Positions 1 to 11,800 of a stretch of 64,000 nucleotides of DNA are shown here, one piece after another. The stretch's first letter is position 1. Every line of letters starts with the position of its first letter. This DNA comes from Nocardia sp. SYP-A9097. GTDB taxonomy: Bacteria > Actinomycetota > Actinomycetes > Mycobacteriales > Mycobacteriaceae. The DNA lies in the NCBI RefSeq assembly GCF_009649815.1, contig NZ_WJIC01000027.1:34901-98900 (forward strand). Reading direction: 5' to 3'. A model generated the notes under the pieces. The model made no database searches, was not told where the DNA came from, and saw only the letters and a list, made by a program, of their open reading frames with translations. Both the position numbers and the translations under genes were made by a program.

Positions 1-3000
1 ATGACCCCTGGACCCGGCACGCCAGTGGCTCACTGTCCGATGAACTCCCGCCGCCGGCCGCCCTGTCCGCCGCGCCGCCCACTGCTTCCTGGCCGCCACC
101 CGGTGCGACGGCGATCGACCTGACCGGACTCTACGAGCGCTTCGCCGCAGGTCGATTCAGCTACGGGCCCGTGTTCCAGGGGCTGCGCGCCGCCTGGCGC
201 CTGGGCGAGGACATCTACGCCGAGGCCGTGCTGCCGCCCGAAACGCACGCCGAGGCAGCGCTTTTCAGCCTGCACCCGGCCCTGCTCGATGCCGTGCTGC
301 ACGTCACCGGCCTGTCCGGAGACGAGACGGGCCGCATGCCGTTCGCCTGGACCGGGTCCGCCCTGCACGCCCACGGCGCCACCGCCCTGCGGGCCAAGGT
401 CGCGCCGGCCGGGGAGAACGCCGTCTCGCTGCAGGCGTGGGATGCCGCCGGGCAACCGGTGATCTCCATCGACGCCCTGCTGCTGCGCCCGGTGTCCGAG
501 GCGCCGCAGCAGGCCGTCCGCCACGAATCGCTCTTCCGCCTGGACTGGACTCCCGCGCGTTTCACCGGACGTCCCACCGTCATGACCGAGTCGAGCGTGT
601 CGGCCGGCCGCGCCGAACGCAGCGTGCCGACCGACGCCGCCGAGCCGATCGTGCTCGGCACCGACCGCTACCCGGACCTCGCCGCCTTGCGTGCCGCCGT
701 CATCGCGGGCGACGCCGCGCCCGGGCTGGTCGTCGCGCCGATGCTCGTCACTGCGGTCGCGGATCCGATTGCCACGACTGCGGATTCGGTTGCCGAGGCC
801 CTGGATTCCGTTGCCGTGCGAGCGGATTCGGCTGTCTCCGCCGTTGTCGGTGCCGACCCGGTCGATACCTCCGACGCCTACGCGGCTGCCACCCATCGTG
901 CCGTGCACGCCGCCGCGGCGCTCGTGCAGGACTGGATCGCCGAGGAGCGGTTCGCGGATGCGCGCCTGATCGCGGTCACCCGAGGGGCGGTCGCGGCGGC
1001 ACCGGGTGAGGACATCGCCGATCTGCCAGGGGCCGCGATCTGGGGGCTGGTACGCACGGCGCAGTCGGAGCATCCGGGGCGGTTCGTCCTGGCCGATGTG
1101 GATGATCCGAGTGAAATCCCTTCCCTGACAGCGATTGTCGCAACTGTCGAGGAGGATCAGCTGGCGGTGCGCGGCGGCGAGGTCCGCATACCCCGGCTGG
1201 TGCGGGCAACCATTGCCGAGCGCCTCGAGTCCTTCGCCGATCCGGACGGCACGGTTCTGATCACCGGTGGCACCGGTCTGATCGGCTCGCGGATCGCCCG
1301 GCACCTGGCTGCCGCCGGCGCGCGCCGGCTCGTTCTGGCGGGCCGCGGTGGTCCCGCCGCGGCCGGTGCGGCCGAGCTCGTCGAGGAGCTCACCGGTCTC
1401 GGCGTCCAGTGCGTGGTCATCGCCTGCGATGTCGCCGACGGCGCGGCACTGCGGCAGCTGCTCGACGACATCCCCGCCGCACATCCGCTCACGGCGGTGG
1501 TGCACGCTGCGGGCGTCCTCGACGACGGCGTCATCGCGGCGCTCACCCCCGACCGCATCGACGCGGTGCTGCGGCCCAAGGTGGACGCCGCCCTGCATCT
1601 GCACCGTCTCACGGCCGGTGAGAATCTGCGCGCATTCGTGCTCTTCTCCTCTGCCGCAGGCGTTTTCGGTGGCCCGGGGCAGGGCAACTACGCGGCCGCA
1701 AATGCGTTCCTGGACGCGCTGGCCCAGCATCGCCGGGCCAACGGTCTGGCCGGGCAGTCGATCTCGTGGACGCTGTGGGAACAGCGCAGTGCGATGACCG
1801 GTCATCTCGGGGAGGCCGACGCCCGCCGGATCGCCCGGTCCGGTATGCCTGCGCTGACCGATCGGCAGGGACTCGAACTCTTCGACGCCGCCACCGCGTC
1901 GGAGGAACCGCACCTGGTCGCGATGCCGCTCGACCTCGCGACACTGCGGGCCCGCGTCGCCACGGAACCGATACCCAGGCTGCTGCACGGCCTCGTCCGC
2001 CCGGCCGCGCGCCGGGCTGCGGCGATGCCGCTCGGTGGTGACGATGCCGCCGGCCCGTCGCAACGCCTGACCGCTCTGCCCGCGGCCGAGCGCCGCCGGG
2101 AACTGCGCGAACTGGTCCGCGCCCAGGTCGCCGCCGTGCTCGGGCATGCCGCCGCGGAGGCCGTGGAACCGGGCCGGGCGTTCCGGGATCTCGGCTTCGA
2201 TTCGCTGGCGGCGGTGGATCTGCGCAACCGGCTCAACCTCGCCACCGGACTGCGCCTACCCGCCACCCTGGTCTTCGACCATCCCAACCCGGCCGCCCTC
2301 GCCGACCACCTCGACACCCGGCTGGCCGGCGCGACCGCACCGGTACCGGTGGTCGCGCCCGCCGCGCGCCACGATGCCGTCGACGAGCCGATCGCGATCG
2401 TCGCCATGGGTTGCCGGTTCCCCGGTGGCGCGAACTCGCCGGAGGCACTGTGGGACCTGGTCGCCTCCGCCACCGACGCGGTCTCCGATTTCCCCGCCGA
2501 CCGCGGCTGGGACCTCCCCAACCTCTACGATCCGGACACCGAGACCGAACGGCACGGCACCTCGTACGTGAAGGAAGGCGGATTCCTCTACGACGCAGCC
2601 GAATTCGACGCCGGATTCTTCGGGATCTCACCGCGTGAGGCGCTCGCGATGGATCCCCAGCAGCGGCTGCTGCTGGAGACCTCCTGGGAGGTGCTCGAAC
2701 GCGCCGGCATCGATCCGGCGACCCTGCAGGCCAGCCGGACCGGCGTGTTCACCGGCGTCATGCATCACGACTACGCCGTCCGGCTGATCGGGAACGTGCC
2801 GGAGGAAGTGGAGGGGTTCCTCGGCTCCGGCAACTCCGCGAGCGTCGCCTCCGGCCGCGTCTCCTACGTCCTCGGGCTCGAGGGTCCCGCGGTCACCGTG
2901 GACACCGCCTGCTCGTCGTCGCTGGTCTCGCTGCACCTCGCGGTGCGGTCCCTGCGGACGGGGGAGTGCGATATGGCGCTGGCGGGCGGCGTCACGGTGA

Positions 3001-6000
3001 TGAACAGCCCCGAACTGTTCGTGGTGTTCAGCCGCCAGCGCGGGCTCGCCCCCGACGGCCGCTGCAAGGCGTTCGCCGACGCGGCGGACGGCACCGGATT
3101 CGGTGAAGGCGTGGGCGTGCTACTGCTGGAACGCCTTTCGGACGCGCTGGCCAACGGTCGCCGGATACTGGCCGTGGTGCGCGGCTCGGCCGTCAACCAG
3201 GACGGCGCCTCCAACGGCCTGACCGCCCCGAACGGTCCGGCGCAGCAGCGAGTGATCCGGGCGGCGCTCGCCGACGCCCGGCTGAGCACCGCGGACGTGG
3301 ACGCCGTCGAAGGCCACGGGACGGGCACCCGGCTCGGCGATCCGATCGAGGCGCAGGCCCTGCTGGCGACCTACGGCCAGGATCGCGCCGAGCGTGCACC
3401 GTTGTGGCTGGGATCGCTGAAATCCAATATCGGGCACACCTCCGCGGCAGCGGGAGTCGGTGGCGTCATCAAGATGGTGCAGGCGCTGCGGCACGGCATC
3501 CTGCCCGCGACCTTGCACATGGATCAACCGTCCGCACAGGTGGATTGGTCCTCCGGCGCGGTGCGGCTGCTCGCGGAGTCGCAGGCGTGGCCGCAGACGG
3601 GACGCCCGCGCCGCGGCGCCGTCTCGGCCTTCGGCGTGAGCGGGACGAATGCCCACGTGGTGCTCGAACAGGCGCCCGAACCCGCGGATTCGCCTCGGGT
3701 ACAGGACGGACATTCCGCGCCGGGCCCGGTGCCGCCCGGCGAGCGCCCAGTCGCCTGGGTGCTGTCCGCCCGGTCCGTCAGGGCACTGCGAGCGCAAGCC
3801 GAACAGCTGCTCCGGCACCTCGACGCGCGGCCCGAATTGCCTTGCGCCGATATAGGTTTGTCCCTCGCTGTCACCCGGAGCCGTCATCCGCACCGCGCGG
3901 TGCTGGCCGGTGACCGTGCGCGGCTGATGACCGGACTGCGGGCAGTCGCGCAGGACACCCCCGCCGCCGGGGTTGCGCAGGGCACCGCCGGGGCCGTGGG
4001 TCGCACGGTGTTCGTCTTTCCCGGCCAGGGCGCGCAATGGGCGGGTATGGCGCTCGAATTGCTCGGCACGAGTGCGGTTTTCGCGGAATCGATGGCAGCA
4101 TGCGAACGCGCCCTCGCCCGGTACGTCGACCGCGCGCTGGTGGAAATCCTCGGTGACCCGGCCGCGCTGGAACAGGTGGATCTGGTGCAGCCCGCGCTGT
4201 TCGCCGTGATGGTCTCGCTCGCGGCGACCTGGCGTGGGTACGGCGTCGAACCGGATGCCGTGCTCGGACATTCGCAGGGCGAGATCGCCGCGGCCGTGGT
4301 GTCGGGCGCACTGTCACTCGAGGAGGGCGCGAAGGTCGTCGCACTGCGGAGCGGGCTGCTGCGCGCGATCGCCGGCAAGGGGGCGATGGCCTCGCTGTCG
4401 CTGCCCGTCGCGGAAGTCCGAATCCTGTTGGAGTCCAACGGTGGTGGACTCGCCCTCGCCGCCGTCAACGGCCCTGCCGCCACGGTGGTGGCCGGGGATC
4501 CGGCCGCAGTCGACGCACTGCTGGCCGCCTGCGAACGCGACGGGGTGCGGGCTCGCCGCATCGAGGTCGACTACGCCTCGCACTCCGCGCACGTGGACGC
4601 GATCCGGGACGAGTTGATCGCGGCACTGGAGGGGCTCCGGCCCGGAACCTGCCGGGTGCCCATGTATTCCACGCTCGACGCGACCTGGCTGGCCGGCCCC
4701 GAACTCTCCGCCGAATACTGGTTCCGCAATCTGCGCGGCACCGTCGGCTTCGAACCGGCCGTGCGCGCGCTCGCGGACACCGGGCACACCACCTTCCTCG
4801 AGATCAGCCCGCATCCGGTGCTCACGGCCGGGATCGGCGAGACGCTGGCGGACTCCGCACCGTCGGCCGTCGTCACGGGCACGCTGCGCCGCGGCGAAGG
4901 CGGCCTCGAACGGCTGCTGCTCTCGCTCGGCGAGGCGCATGCGGGCGGCGTCGATCTCGACTGGAATGCCCTGTACCCCGGGGCTCACCGGGTGGAGCTG
5001 CCCACCTATGCGTTCGAGCGCACCCGGTACTGGCTCGATGCCGCCACCGGCCCGGCCGATGTAGCCGCCGCGGGGCTCGCCGCCACCGGTCATCCGCTTC
5101 TCGGTGCCGCAGTGGACCTGGCCGACTCCGACGAACAACTGTTCACGGGGCTGCTGTCCCGCACGACCACGCCCTGGTTGGCCGAGCATGCGGTATCGGG
5201 CGTCACCCTGCTGCCCGGCACCGCCTTCCTCGAGCTCGCGCTCCGCGCCGCTGACGAGGTGGGCTGCGGCCTGATCGACGAGCTCATCCTGCAGACCCCG
5301 CTCACCGTGCCCGAGCGCGGCGCGCTGCGCCTGCAGGTACGAGTCGGTCCGGCCGGACCCGGCGGATATCGCACCCTGAACGTGCACGGCCGACCCGATC
5401 AGGACACCGTCACCACAGACCGGAACGCCGCGGCGGAATGGACGGCCTACGCCACCGGCACCCTCGCCCCGCGCGGCGAGGATCGCGAGGACAGCGTCGT
5501 GGCCTGGCCGCCTGCCGATGCGGAACCCCTCGACACCTCCGAGCTCTACGACCGGTTCACCACGGCCGGATATCACTACGGGCCGATCTTCCGCGGTGTG
5601 CGAGCGGCCTGGCGTCACCACGGCGAGATCTTCGCCGAGATCGCCCTGCCTCAGCAGCGCGACGGCGACGGTTATCTCCTGCACCCGGCGCTGCTGGACG
5701 CGGCCCTGCAAGCCTCCGTGCTGCTGCCCGACCGCGATGACGTTGCGCGGCTGCCGTTCTCGTGGACCGGCGTGACCGCGCACGCCACTGGAGCGTCCGC
5801 ACTCCGCGTCCGCATCAGCGCCCGTGATGCCGAGGAAGTGTCACTGGAAGCCCGCGACCTCACCGGCCGCCTCGTCCTGACCGTCGATTCCCTTGCGCTG
5901 CGCCCGATGCCCGCCGGCGGTCTGCGCCCGGACGCGGCGGGGATGCTGCACGTGGAGTGGACGCCCGTGTCCGGGGCCGGTGAAACCGCGCTCACGCCAG

Positions 6001-8843
6001 GCGAATCCGCGTCCGGGGTCGTCGATGCGGCGGGCGCGAGTCGCTGTGCGGTACTCGGCGGCGGCCTGCACGCCATGCTGTCCACCGCGACGGCCTGGCC
6101 GGACCTCGCGGCGTTGAGCGTGACAGCGGAGGCGATCCCTGACTTCGTGCTCGCGAGCGTTTCGGGCGGCATCGAGGACGAGCCGCGCAGTGTGTGGCAG
6201 GCCGACACCGTTCGCGCGCTCGAGCTGGTTCAGGGCTGGCTGGCCGACGAGCGTTTCGCGCAGTCGGGCCTGGTGGTCATCACCCACGGCGCGGTTCGGA
6301 CCGGGCCGGGGGACCGCGAGGCGAACTGGGCGGAGGCCGGTGTGTGGGGGCTGCTGCGTACCGCACAGATCGAACATCCCGGACGATTTGTGCTCGCGGA
6401 CGTCGATGCCCACCCCGCATCGCTGAATGCGCTTGTGACAGCGCTTTTCGCCACGGGTGCGGCAGAGGGGCAGTACGCGGTCCGTGGCGGGCAGGTGTTC
6501 GTGCCGCGCCTGAGCGCCGATGCCCGCGACGTGCTCACCCCGCCGGACGAACCGGCCTGGCGATTGGGGCTCGGGCGCGACGCCACGATCGACGGGCTGG
6601 CGCTGCTGCCCGCGCCCGCGGCCCTGGCCCCGCTGCGGGCGGGTCAGGTGCGCATTGCCGTGCGCGCCGCCGGCCTCAACTTCCACGATGTCGTGGTCGC
6701 CCTGGGTCTGGACCCCGACCAGCCGACCGTCGGCAGCGAAGGTGCGGGCACGGTCCTGGAAGCCGGTCCCGGCGTGACCGACCTGATGCCGGGCGACCGG
6801 GTGATGGGTGTCTTCGGCGGGGCGTTCGGCCCGGTCGTCGTCGCCGATCGCGCGACCGTCGCGCGGATTCCCACCGGCTGGTCGTTCGCGCAGGCGGCGT
6901 CCGCACCGATCGCCTTCCTCACCGCCTACTACGGGTTGTTCGATCTCGCTGGTCTCCGCCGCGGACAGTCCGTGCTGGTGCACGCGGCCACCGGCGGTGT
7001 CGGGATGGCCGCGGTGCAGCTCGCCCGGCATGCCGGAGCCGAAGTCTTCGGCACGGCCGGCCCGGGTAAATGGGATGTGCTGCGTGCCAACGGGTTCGAT
7101 GACGCGCACCTGGCCTCCACGCGGACACTCGAATTCGCGCAGCATTTCCGGGATGTCACCGAAGGTCGCGGTATGGATGTCGTACTCGACTGCTTGGCAA
7201 GGGAATTCGTCGATGCCTCACTCGGCCTGCTGCCTCGTGGTGGTGCCTTCGTCGAGATGGGCAAGACCGACGTGCGCGACGCTGGCGAGGTCGCGAGCCG
7301 ATATCCGGGCGTGCGATACCAGGCCTTCGATCTGGTGCAGGCGGGCCCGCAGCGCATCGGCGAGCTGCTCGCCGAGGTGCTGGCGCTCTTCGAGCAGGGC
7401 GTGCTCAGCCCCCTGCCGATCACCTGCTGGGACGTCCGGCAGGCTCCGGCGGCGTTCCGTCACCTGAGCAAGGCCCGGCACATCGGCAAGAACGTACTGC
7501 TGGTGCCCGCGCCGATCGACCCGGCGGGCACCGTGCTGATCACCGGCGGGACCGGCGCTCTCGGCCGGCTCGTCGCCCGGCACCTGGCGACCGAATACGG
7601 TGTGCGGCACCAGATTCTGATCAGCCGCCGCGGCGCCGAGGCGCCGGGCGCGGCCGAGCTCGCCGCTGAGCTCGCCGAACTCGGCACGGAAGCAACGGTT
7701 CTCGCCTGCGATATCACCGATCGCCGTGCCCTCTCGGCCGTATTGGACGCCATCGCGGCGGACCGTCCGCTCACCGCGGTCGTCCATGCCGCTGGCGTTC
7801 TCGACGACGGCGTCCTCGGCGCGCTCACCCCGGCCCAGGTGGAACGGGTCTGGCGCCCGAAGGTGGATGCCGCGTTCGCCCTGCACGAACTGACCCGCGA
7901 TCGCGACCTGGCGGCCTTCGTCCTGTTCTCCTCGGGGGCAGCGCTGCTCGGCGGCGCCGGGCAGGCGAACTACGCCGCCGCCAATGCCGCCCTCGACGCC
8001 CTGGCGGCCGAACGGCGCGCGCAGGGCTTGGCCGGTGTCTCGATCGGCTGGGGCCTGTGGGAGGAGCGCAGCGAGATGACGGCCGGCGCCGAGGAGCACC
8101 GTATGTCCCGTTCGGGCATCGGCGCGCTGAACTCGGCCGAGGGGCTCGCACTGTTCGACGCGGCCTGTCGCTCGGTGCATCCGTACGTCTTCGCCGCTCG
8201 GCTCGTTCGTTCCCGGCCGGCCGCCGGAACCGTGGTTCCACCCGTGCTCAGTGGCCTGGTCCGGGCGCCCCGGCCGGCCCTGCGCCGGGTCGGGGACGCG
8301 GCCGCGACCGCGGCGGCGGGCCTGGCCGATCGGCTGGCCGGGCTCGCCCCGGCCGAGGCGCACCGGATCCTGCTCGATGTCGTGCGCGCCAATGCCGCGG
8401 CCGTGCTGGCCCATGCGTCGGCCGCGGAGATCCACCCGGTGCGCCCGTTCAAGGACCTCGGCTTCGACTCGCTGACCGGCGTGGAACTGCGCAATCGGCT
8501 GGCGAATGCGGTCGGGGTGCGGCTGCCGGCTGCCCTCGTCTTCGACCATCCCACCCCCGAAGCCCTGACCCGGTTCCTGCTCGGCAAGGTCACCGCCGCG
8601 GCCCCGCCACCCGTCCCTCCACTGCTCACCGAGCTGAGCCGGCTCGAGGCGCAGATCGACGCCCTGCTCCCGCAGCACGAGGCGGACCTGCCCGCCGAAC
8701 TGGCCACGAGATTGCGGCGGGCACTGGCGCGCGTCGAAGCCTTCGGTGCGGAATCCATTGGGGCACAACCGGAACAGGCCATCGAGTCCGCCAGCAATGA
8801 CGAACTCTTCGACCTCATCGACAAGGAATTGGGCATCTCGTGA
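1..8843 (+). CDS. Modular type I polyketide synthase A (5' partial): (DH)-KR-ACP / KS-AT-DH-ER-KR-ACP
   Basis: The gene enters from the left; codons are in frame from base 3, giving 2946 visible residues. Visible order: C-terminal half of a DH (1-175, with the SYGPVF and HPALLDA motifs), KR (Rossmann motif near 416, LDD motif so B-type, catalytic Tyr 563), ACP (GFDSL, Ser 734). Then a full module: KS (Cys 970, EGHGTGT, KSNIGHT), AT (GHSQG Ser 1424, YASH near 1524, the methylmalonyl signature), DH (His 1729 in a canonical HxxxGxxxxP), ER (about 2186-2500, NADPH motif HAATGGVGMAAVQLA), B-type KR (Tyr 2657), ACP (Ser 2823) and a C-terminal docking helix region. The first module leaves a double bond; the second leaves a methyl branch next to a fully reduced CH2. 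By collinearity this matches the bafilomycin/hygrolide modules making C10=C11 and C8-Me/C9. Cytoplasmic. The KS and AT of the first module lie outside the window, so its extender unit cannot be read. Confidence 0.96.
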   Translation, partial: DPWTRHASGSLSDELPPPAALSAAPPTASWPPPGATAIDLTGLYERFAAGRFSYGPVFQGLRAAWRLGEDIYAEAVLPPETHAEAALFSLHPALLDAVLHVTGLSGDETGRMPFAWTGSALHAHGATALRAKVAPAGENAVSLQAWDAAGQPVISIDALLLRPVSEAPQQAVRHESLFRLDWTPARFTGRPTVMTESSVSAGRAERSVPTDAAEPIVLGTDRYPDLAALRAAVIAGDAAPGLVVAPMLVTAVADPIATTADSVAEALDSVAVRADSAVSAVVGADPVDTSDAYAAATHRAVHAAAALVQDWIAEERFADARLIAVTRGAVAAAPGEDIADLPGAAIWGLVRTAQSEHPGRFVLADVDDPSEIPSLTAIVATVEEDQLAVRGGEVRIPRLVRATIAERLESFADPDGTVLITGGTGLIGSRIARHLAAAGARRLVLAGRGGPAAAGAAELVEELTGLGVQCVVIACDVADGAALRQLLDDIPAAHPLTAVVHAAGVLDDGVIAALTPDRIDAVLRPKVDAALHLHRLTAGENLRAFVLFSSAAGVFGGPGQGNYAAANAFLDALAQHRRANGLAGQSISWTLWEQRSAMTGHLGEADARRIARSGMPALTDRQGLELFDAATASEEPHLVAMPLDLATLRARVATEPIPRLLHGLVRPAARRAAAMPLGGDDAAGPSQRLTALPAAERRRELRELVRAQVAAVLGHAAAEAVEPGRAFRDLGFDSLAAVDLRNRLNLATGLRLPATLVFDHPNPAALADHLDTRLAGATAPVPVVAPAARHDAVDEPIAIVAMGCRFPGGANSPEALWDLVASATDAVSDFPADRGWDLPNLYDPDTETERHGTSYVKEGGFLYDAAEFDAGFFGISPREALAMDPQQRLLLETSWEVLERAGIDPATLQASRTGVFTGVMHHDYAVRLIGNVPEEVEGFLGSGNSASVASGRVSYVLGLEGPAVTVDTACSSSLVSLHLAVRSLRTGECDMALAGGVTVMNSPELFVVFSRQRGLAPDGRCKAFADAADGTGFGEGVGVLLLERLSDALANGRRILAVVRGSAVNQDGASNGLTAPNGPAQQRVIRAALADARLSTADVDAVEGHGTGTRLGDPIEAQALLATYGQDRAERAPLWLGSLKSNIGHTSAAAGVGGVIKMVQALRHGILPATLHMDQPSAQVDWSSGAVRLLAESQAWPQTGRPRRGAVSAFGVSGTNAHVVLEQAPEPADSPRVQDGHSAPGPVPPGERPVAWVLSARSVRALRAQAEQLLRHLDARPELPCADIGLSLAVTRSRHPHRAVLAGDRARLMTGLRAVAQDTPAAGVAQGTAGAVGRTVFVFPGQGAQWAGMALELLGTSAVFAESMAACERALARYVDRALVEILGDPAALEQVDLVQPALFAVMVSLAATWRGYGVEPDAVLGHSQGEIAAAVVSGALSLEEGAKVVALRSGLLRAIAGKGAMASLSLPVAEVRILLESNGGGLALAAVNGPAATVVAGDPAAVDALLAACERDGVRARRIEVDYASHSAHVDAIRDELIAALEGLRPGTCRVPMYSTLDATWLAGPELSAEYWFRNLRGTVGFEPAVRALADTGHTTFLEISPHPVLTAGIGETLADSAPSAVVTGTLRRGEGGLERLLLSLGEAHAGGVDLDWNALYPGAHRVELPTYAFERTRYWLDAATGPADVAAAGLAATGHPLLGAAVDLADSDEQLFTGLLSRTTTPWLAEHAVSGVTLLPGTAFLELALRAADEVGCGLIDELILQTPLTVPERGALRLQVRVGPAGPGGYRTLNVHGRPDQDTVTTDRNAAAEWTAYATGTLAPRGEDREDSVVAWPPADAEPLDTSELYDRFTTAGYHYGPIFRGVRAAWRHHGEIFAEIALPQQRDGDGYLLHPALLDAALQASVLLPDRDDVARLPFSWTGVTAHATGASALRVRISARDAEEVSLEARDLTGRLVLTVDSLALRPMPAGGLRPDAAGMLHVEWTPVSGAGETALTPGESASGVVDAAGASRCAVLGGGLHAMLSTATAWPDLAALSVTAEAIPDFVLASVSGGIEDEPRSVWQADTVRALELVQGWLADERFAQSGLVVITHGAVRTGPGDREANWAEAGVWGLLRTAQIEHPGRFVLADVDAHPASLNALVTALFATGAAEGQYAVRGGQVFVPRLSADARDVLTPPDEPAWRLGLGRDATIDGLALLPAPAALAPLRAGQVRIAVRAAGLNFHDVVVALGLDPDQPTVGSEGAGTVLEAGPGVTDLMPGDRVMGVFGGAFGPVVVADRATVARIPTGWSFAQAASAPIAFLTAYYGLFDLAGLRRGQSVLVHAATGGVGMAAVQLARHAGAEVFGTAGPGKWDVLRANGFDDAHLASTRTLEFAQHFRDVTEGRGMDVVLDCLAREFVDASLGLLPRGGAFVEMGKTDVRDAGEVASRYPGVRYQAFDLVQAGPQRIGELLAEVLALFEQGVLSPLPITCWDVRQAPAAFRHLSKARHIGKNVLLVPAPIDPAGTVLITGGTGALGRLVARHLATEYGVRHQILISRRGAEAPGAAELAAELAELGTEATVLACDITDRRALSAVLDAIAADRPLTAVVHAAGVLDDGVLGALTPAQVERVWRPKVDAAFALHELTRDRDLAAFVLFSSGAALLGGAGQANYAAANAALDALAAERRAQGLAGVSIGWGLWEERSEMTAGAEEHRMSRSGIGALNSAEGLALFDAACRSVHPYVFAARLVRSRPAAGTVVPPVLSGLVRAPRPALRRVGDAAATAAAGLADRLAGLAPAEAHRILLDVVRANAAAVLAHASAAEIHPVRPFKDLGFDSLTGVELRNRLANAVGVRLPAALVFDHPTPEALTRFLLGKVTAAAPPPVPPLLTELSRLEAQIDALLPQHEADLPAELATRLRRALARVEAFGAESIGAQPEQAIESASNDELFDLIDKELGIS

Positions 8844-8892
8844 AGCCCGTGACAGCGGACCGGCGTGGTCCCGGACGTATCGGAGGAGCACG

Positions 8893-11800
8893 GTGACCGA
8901 GCAGAAGCTTCGTGAGTACCTGAATCGGGTCACCATCGACCTGCAGCGCACCCGCCGGCAACTTGCCGAGGCCGAGGCCGCCGGGCACGAACCGATCGCG
9001 ATCGTCGCCATGGGCTGCCGCTTCCCCGGCGGGGTACGCACGCCCGAACAACTGTGGGAGCTACTGGCCGAGGGCCGCGACACGACGACCACGGTGCCGC
9101 AGGACCGCGGGTGGGATATCGCATCGCTCAGCGCGGGCAATGTGTCCTGCCGCGGCGCCTTCATCGACGGGGTCGCCGACTTCGACGCCGCGTTCTTCGC
9201 CGTCTCCCCGCACGAGGCGACCGCGATGGATCCACAGCAGCGACTCCTGCTGACCACCGTCTGGGAGGCCGTCGAGCGGGCCGGTATCGATCCGGCGGCC
9301 CTGCGCGGCACTGCCACCGGCATTTACGCCGCGGCCGTCGACCAGGGGTACGCCCAGGTGGCTCTGGCCGCTCCCGAAGCGGTACGGAACTTCATCGTCA
9401 CCGGCAATTCGATGAGTGTGCTGGCGGGCCGGGTGTCGTATGCGCTCGGACTCGAGGGACCGGCGCTGACGGTGGACACCGCATGCTCGTCCTCACTCGT
9501 CGGCGTGCATCTGGCCACGCAGGCGCTGCGCCGGCGCGAATGCACGCTGGCCCTGGCCGCGGGCGTCACCGTGATGTCGCTGCCGCTGGTCTACGCCGAA
9601 TTCGGCAGGCAGGGCGCGATGTCCGCCGACGGCCGCTGCAAGGCGTTCTCGGCCACCGCGGACGGCACCGGCTGGGGTGAGGGCGTCGGTGTCCTTCTGC
9701 TGGAACGGCTTTCGGACGCCCACCGCAACGGGCATCCGGTGCTGGCCGTGATCCGCGGTTCGGCCCTGAACCAGGACGGCGCCAGCAACGGCCTGACCGC
9801 CCCGAACGGCCCCTCCCAGCAACGCCTGCTGCGCGCAGCGCTCGCCGACGCCGGACTCACCGCCGCCGACGTGGACGCCGTCGAAGCGCACGGCACCGGA
9901 ACCACTCTCGGCGATCCCATCGAAGCCGACGCGCTGCTGGCCACCTACGGCCAGGATCGGCCCGAAGACCGGCCGCTGTGGCTCGGCTCCCTGAAATCGA
10001 ACATCGGGCACACCCAGGCCGCGGCCGGGGTGGCCGGGGTCATCAAAACCGTCCTGGCTCTCGAACACGGCGTGCTGCCGCGCTCCCTGCACATCACCGA
10101 GCCCACCACCCACGTCGACTGGTCGGGCGGCAATGTCCGGCTGCTCACCGAGGACCGACCGTGGCCCCGGGCCGAAAGGCCCAGGCGCGCCGGAATTTCG
10201 GCGTTCGGCATGAGCGGCACCAACGCCCACGTGATCCTCGAACAAGCGCCCGACCCCGAACCCGGCGGCGCCCGGTCGCATCCGCCGGTCGCTCCCTACG
10301 CACTGGCCGGCCGGACTCCGGCCGCGCTGCGTGATCAGGCGGTGCGGCTGGCCGGGTTCTTGTCGGCCGACCCGGTCCAGGGCCTGGCCGATATCGGGTT
10401 CTCGCTGGCCACCACCCGCACGGCCTTCGAACACCGGGCCACCGTGATCGCCGCGGACCGCGCCGAGCTGCTCGCCGGTCTCGGTGCGCTGGCCCGCGAC
10501 CTGGACCCCGTGCGCACCGGACCGGCCGCGCCGTCGAATATCGTTGTCGGCGAGACTGATTCGAACGTCGGCGGGACTGTGCTGGTGTTCCCGGGCCAGG
10601 GGGCCCAGTGGGACGGTATGGCCCGTGCCCTGCTCGCCGAATCACCGGTTTTCGCGGCCTCGATCGCCGAGTGCGAACAGGCGCTGACCGGGCTGGTGGA
10701 CTGGTCGCTGACCGACGTGCTGTGCGGTGCTGCCGGTGCACCGTCGCTCGAGCGGGTCGATGTCGTGCAGCCCGCGTTGTTCGCGATGATGGTTTCCCTC
10801 GCGGCGCTGTGGCGCTCCTGGGGAGTCGAGCCCGCTGCGGTCGTGGGGCACAGCCAGGGGGAGATCGCGGCCGCGGTGGTGGCGGGCGGGCTCTCGCCGG
10901 CGGACGGCGCGAAGGTGGTCGCGCTGCGCAGTCGTGCGATCGGGGCGCTCGCCGGGCGGGGCGGGATGGTCGCCGTGGCGCTCGGGCAGGAAGACGCCGA
11001 GGCGGAGATCGCGCCCTGGACCGGTCGGCTCGCGGTCGCGGCCGTGAACGGTCCCGCCGCGGTCGTCGTCTCCGGTGATCCGGATGCGCTCGCCGAGTTG
11101 GTCGCCCGCTGCGGTGAGCGCGGCGTGCGCGCGACAACGGTGCCTGTCGACTACGCCTCGCATTCGGCCCAGGTCGAAGCGATCGGGGATGAGCTGCGGA
11201 CGGCGCTCGCCGATATCGCACCGCGGTCCGGCCGTATCCCGCTGTTCTCCACCGTCACCGGCGAGCGGCTGGACACCGCCGAGATGAACGCCGACTACTG
11301 GTATCGCAACCTGCGCAGCACAGTCCGGTTCGACGCTGCCATCCGCGATCTGGCGCGAGCGGGGCACGATGTGTTCGTCGAGGCCTCGCCGCACCCCGTC
11401 CTGACCGTGCCGATCCAGGACACCTTGGAAGCCGCGGGCCTGCACACCGCGGCGGTGACGGGCACCCTGCGACGCGGCGAAGGCGACCTGCGGCAGGTGC
11501 TGACCTCCGCCGCCGTGCTCTGGACGCGCGGCGTAACCGTCGACTGGACAACAGCTTTCGCGGGCGCCCGCGCGGTCGTACTGCCCACCTACCCTTTCCA
11601 GGAACGGCGGTTCTGGCCGGAACCCGCCGAGCCGGCCGGCGACGCCGGCACACCCGCCGACAACGGCTTCTGGGATCTCGTCGATCGCGGCGACCCGGAC
11701 GAGCTGGCCAGGGTGCTCGCGGTGGATGCCGAACCGCTCGCCAAGGTGCTCCCCGCGCTCGAGGCCTGGCGCCGGGGCCGCGGCGAACCCGCCGATCCAC

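Noticed and set aside
30..2147. Long minus-strand open frame of 705 codons opposite the PKS
   Set aside because: It is an antisense shadow of a high-GC gene whose plus-strand frame has clear DH, KR and ACP motifs; the translation has no recognisable domain.
8746..8892. Upstream start for PKS B
   Set aside because: Overlaps gene A's coding end and encodes no docking helix; the GTG at 8893 has a good ribosome site and the expected coiled coil.
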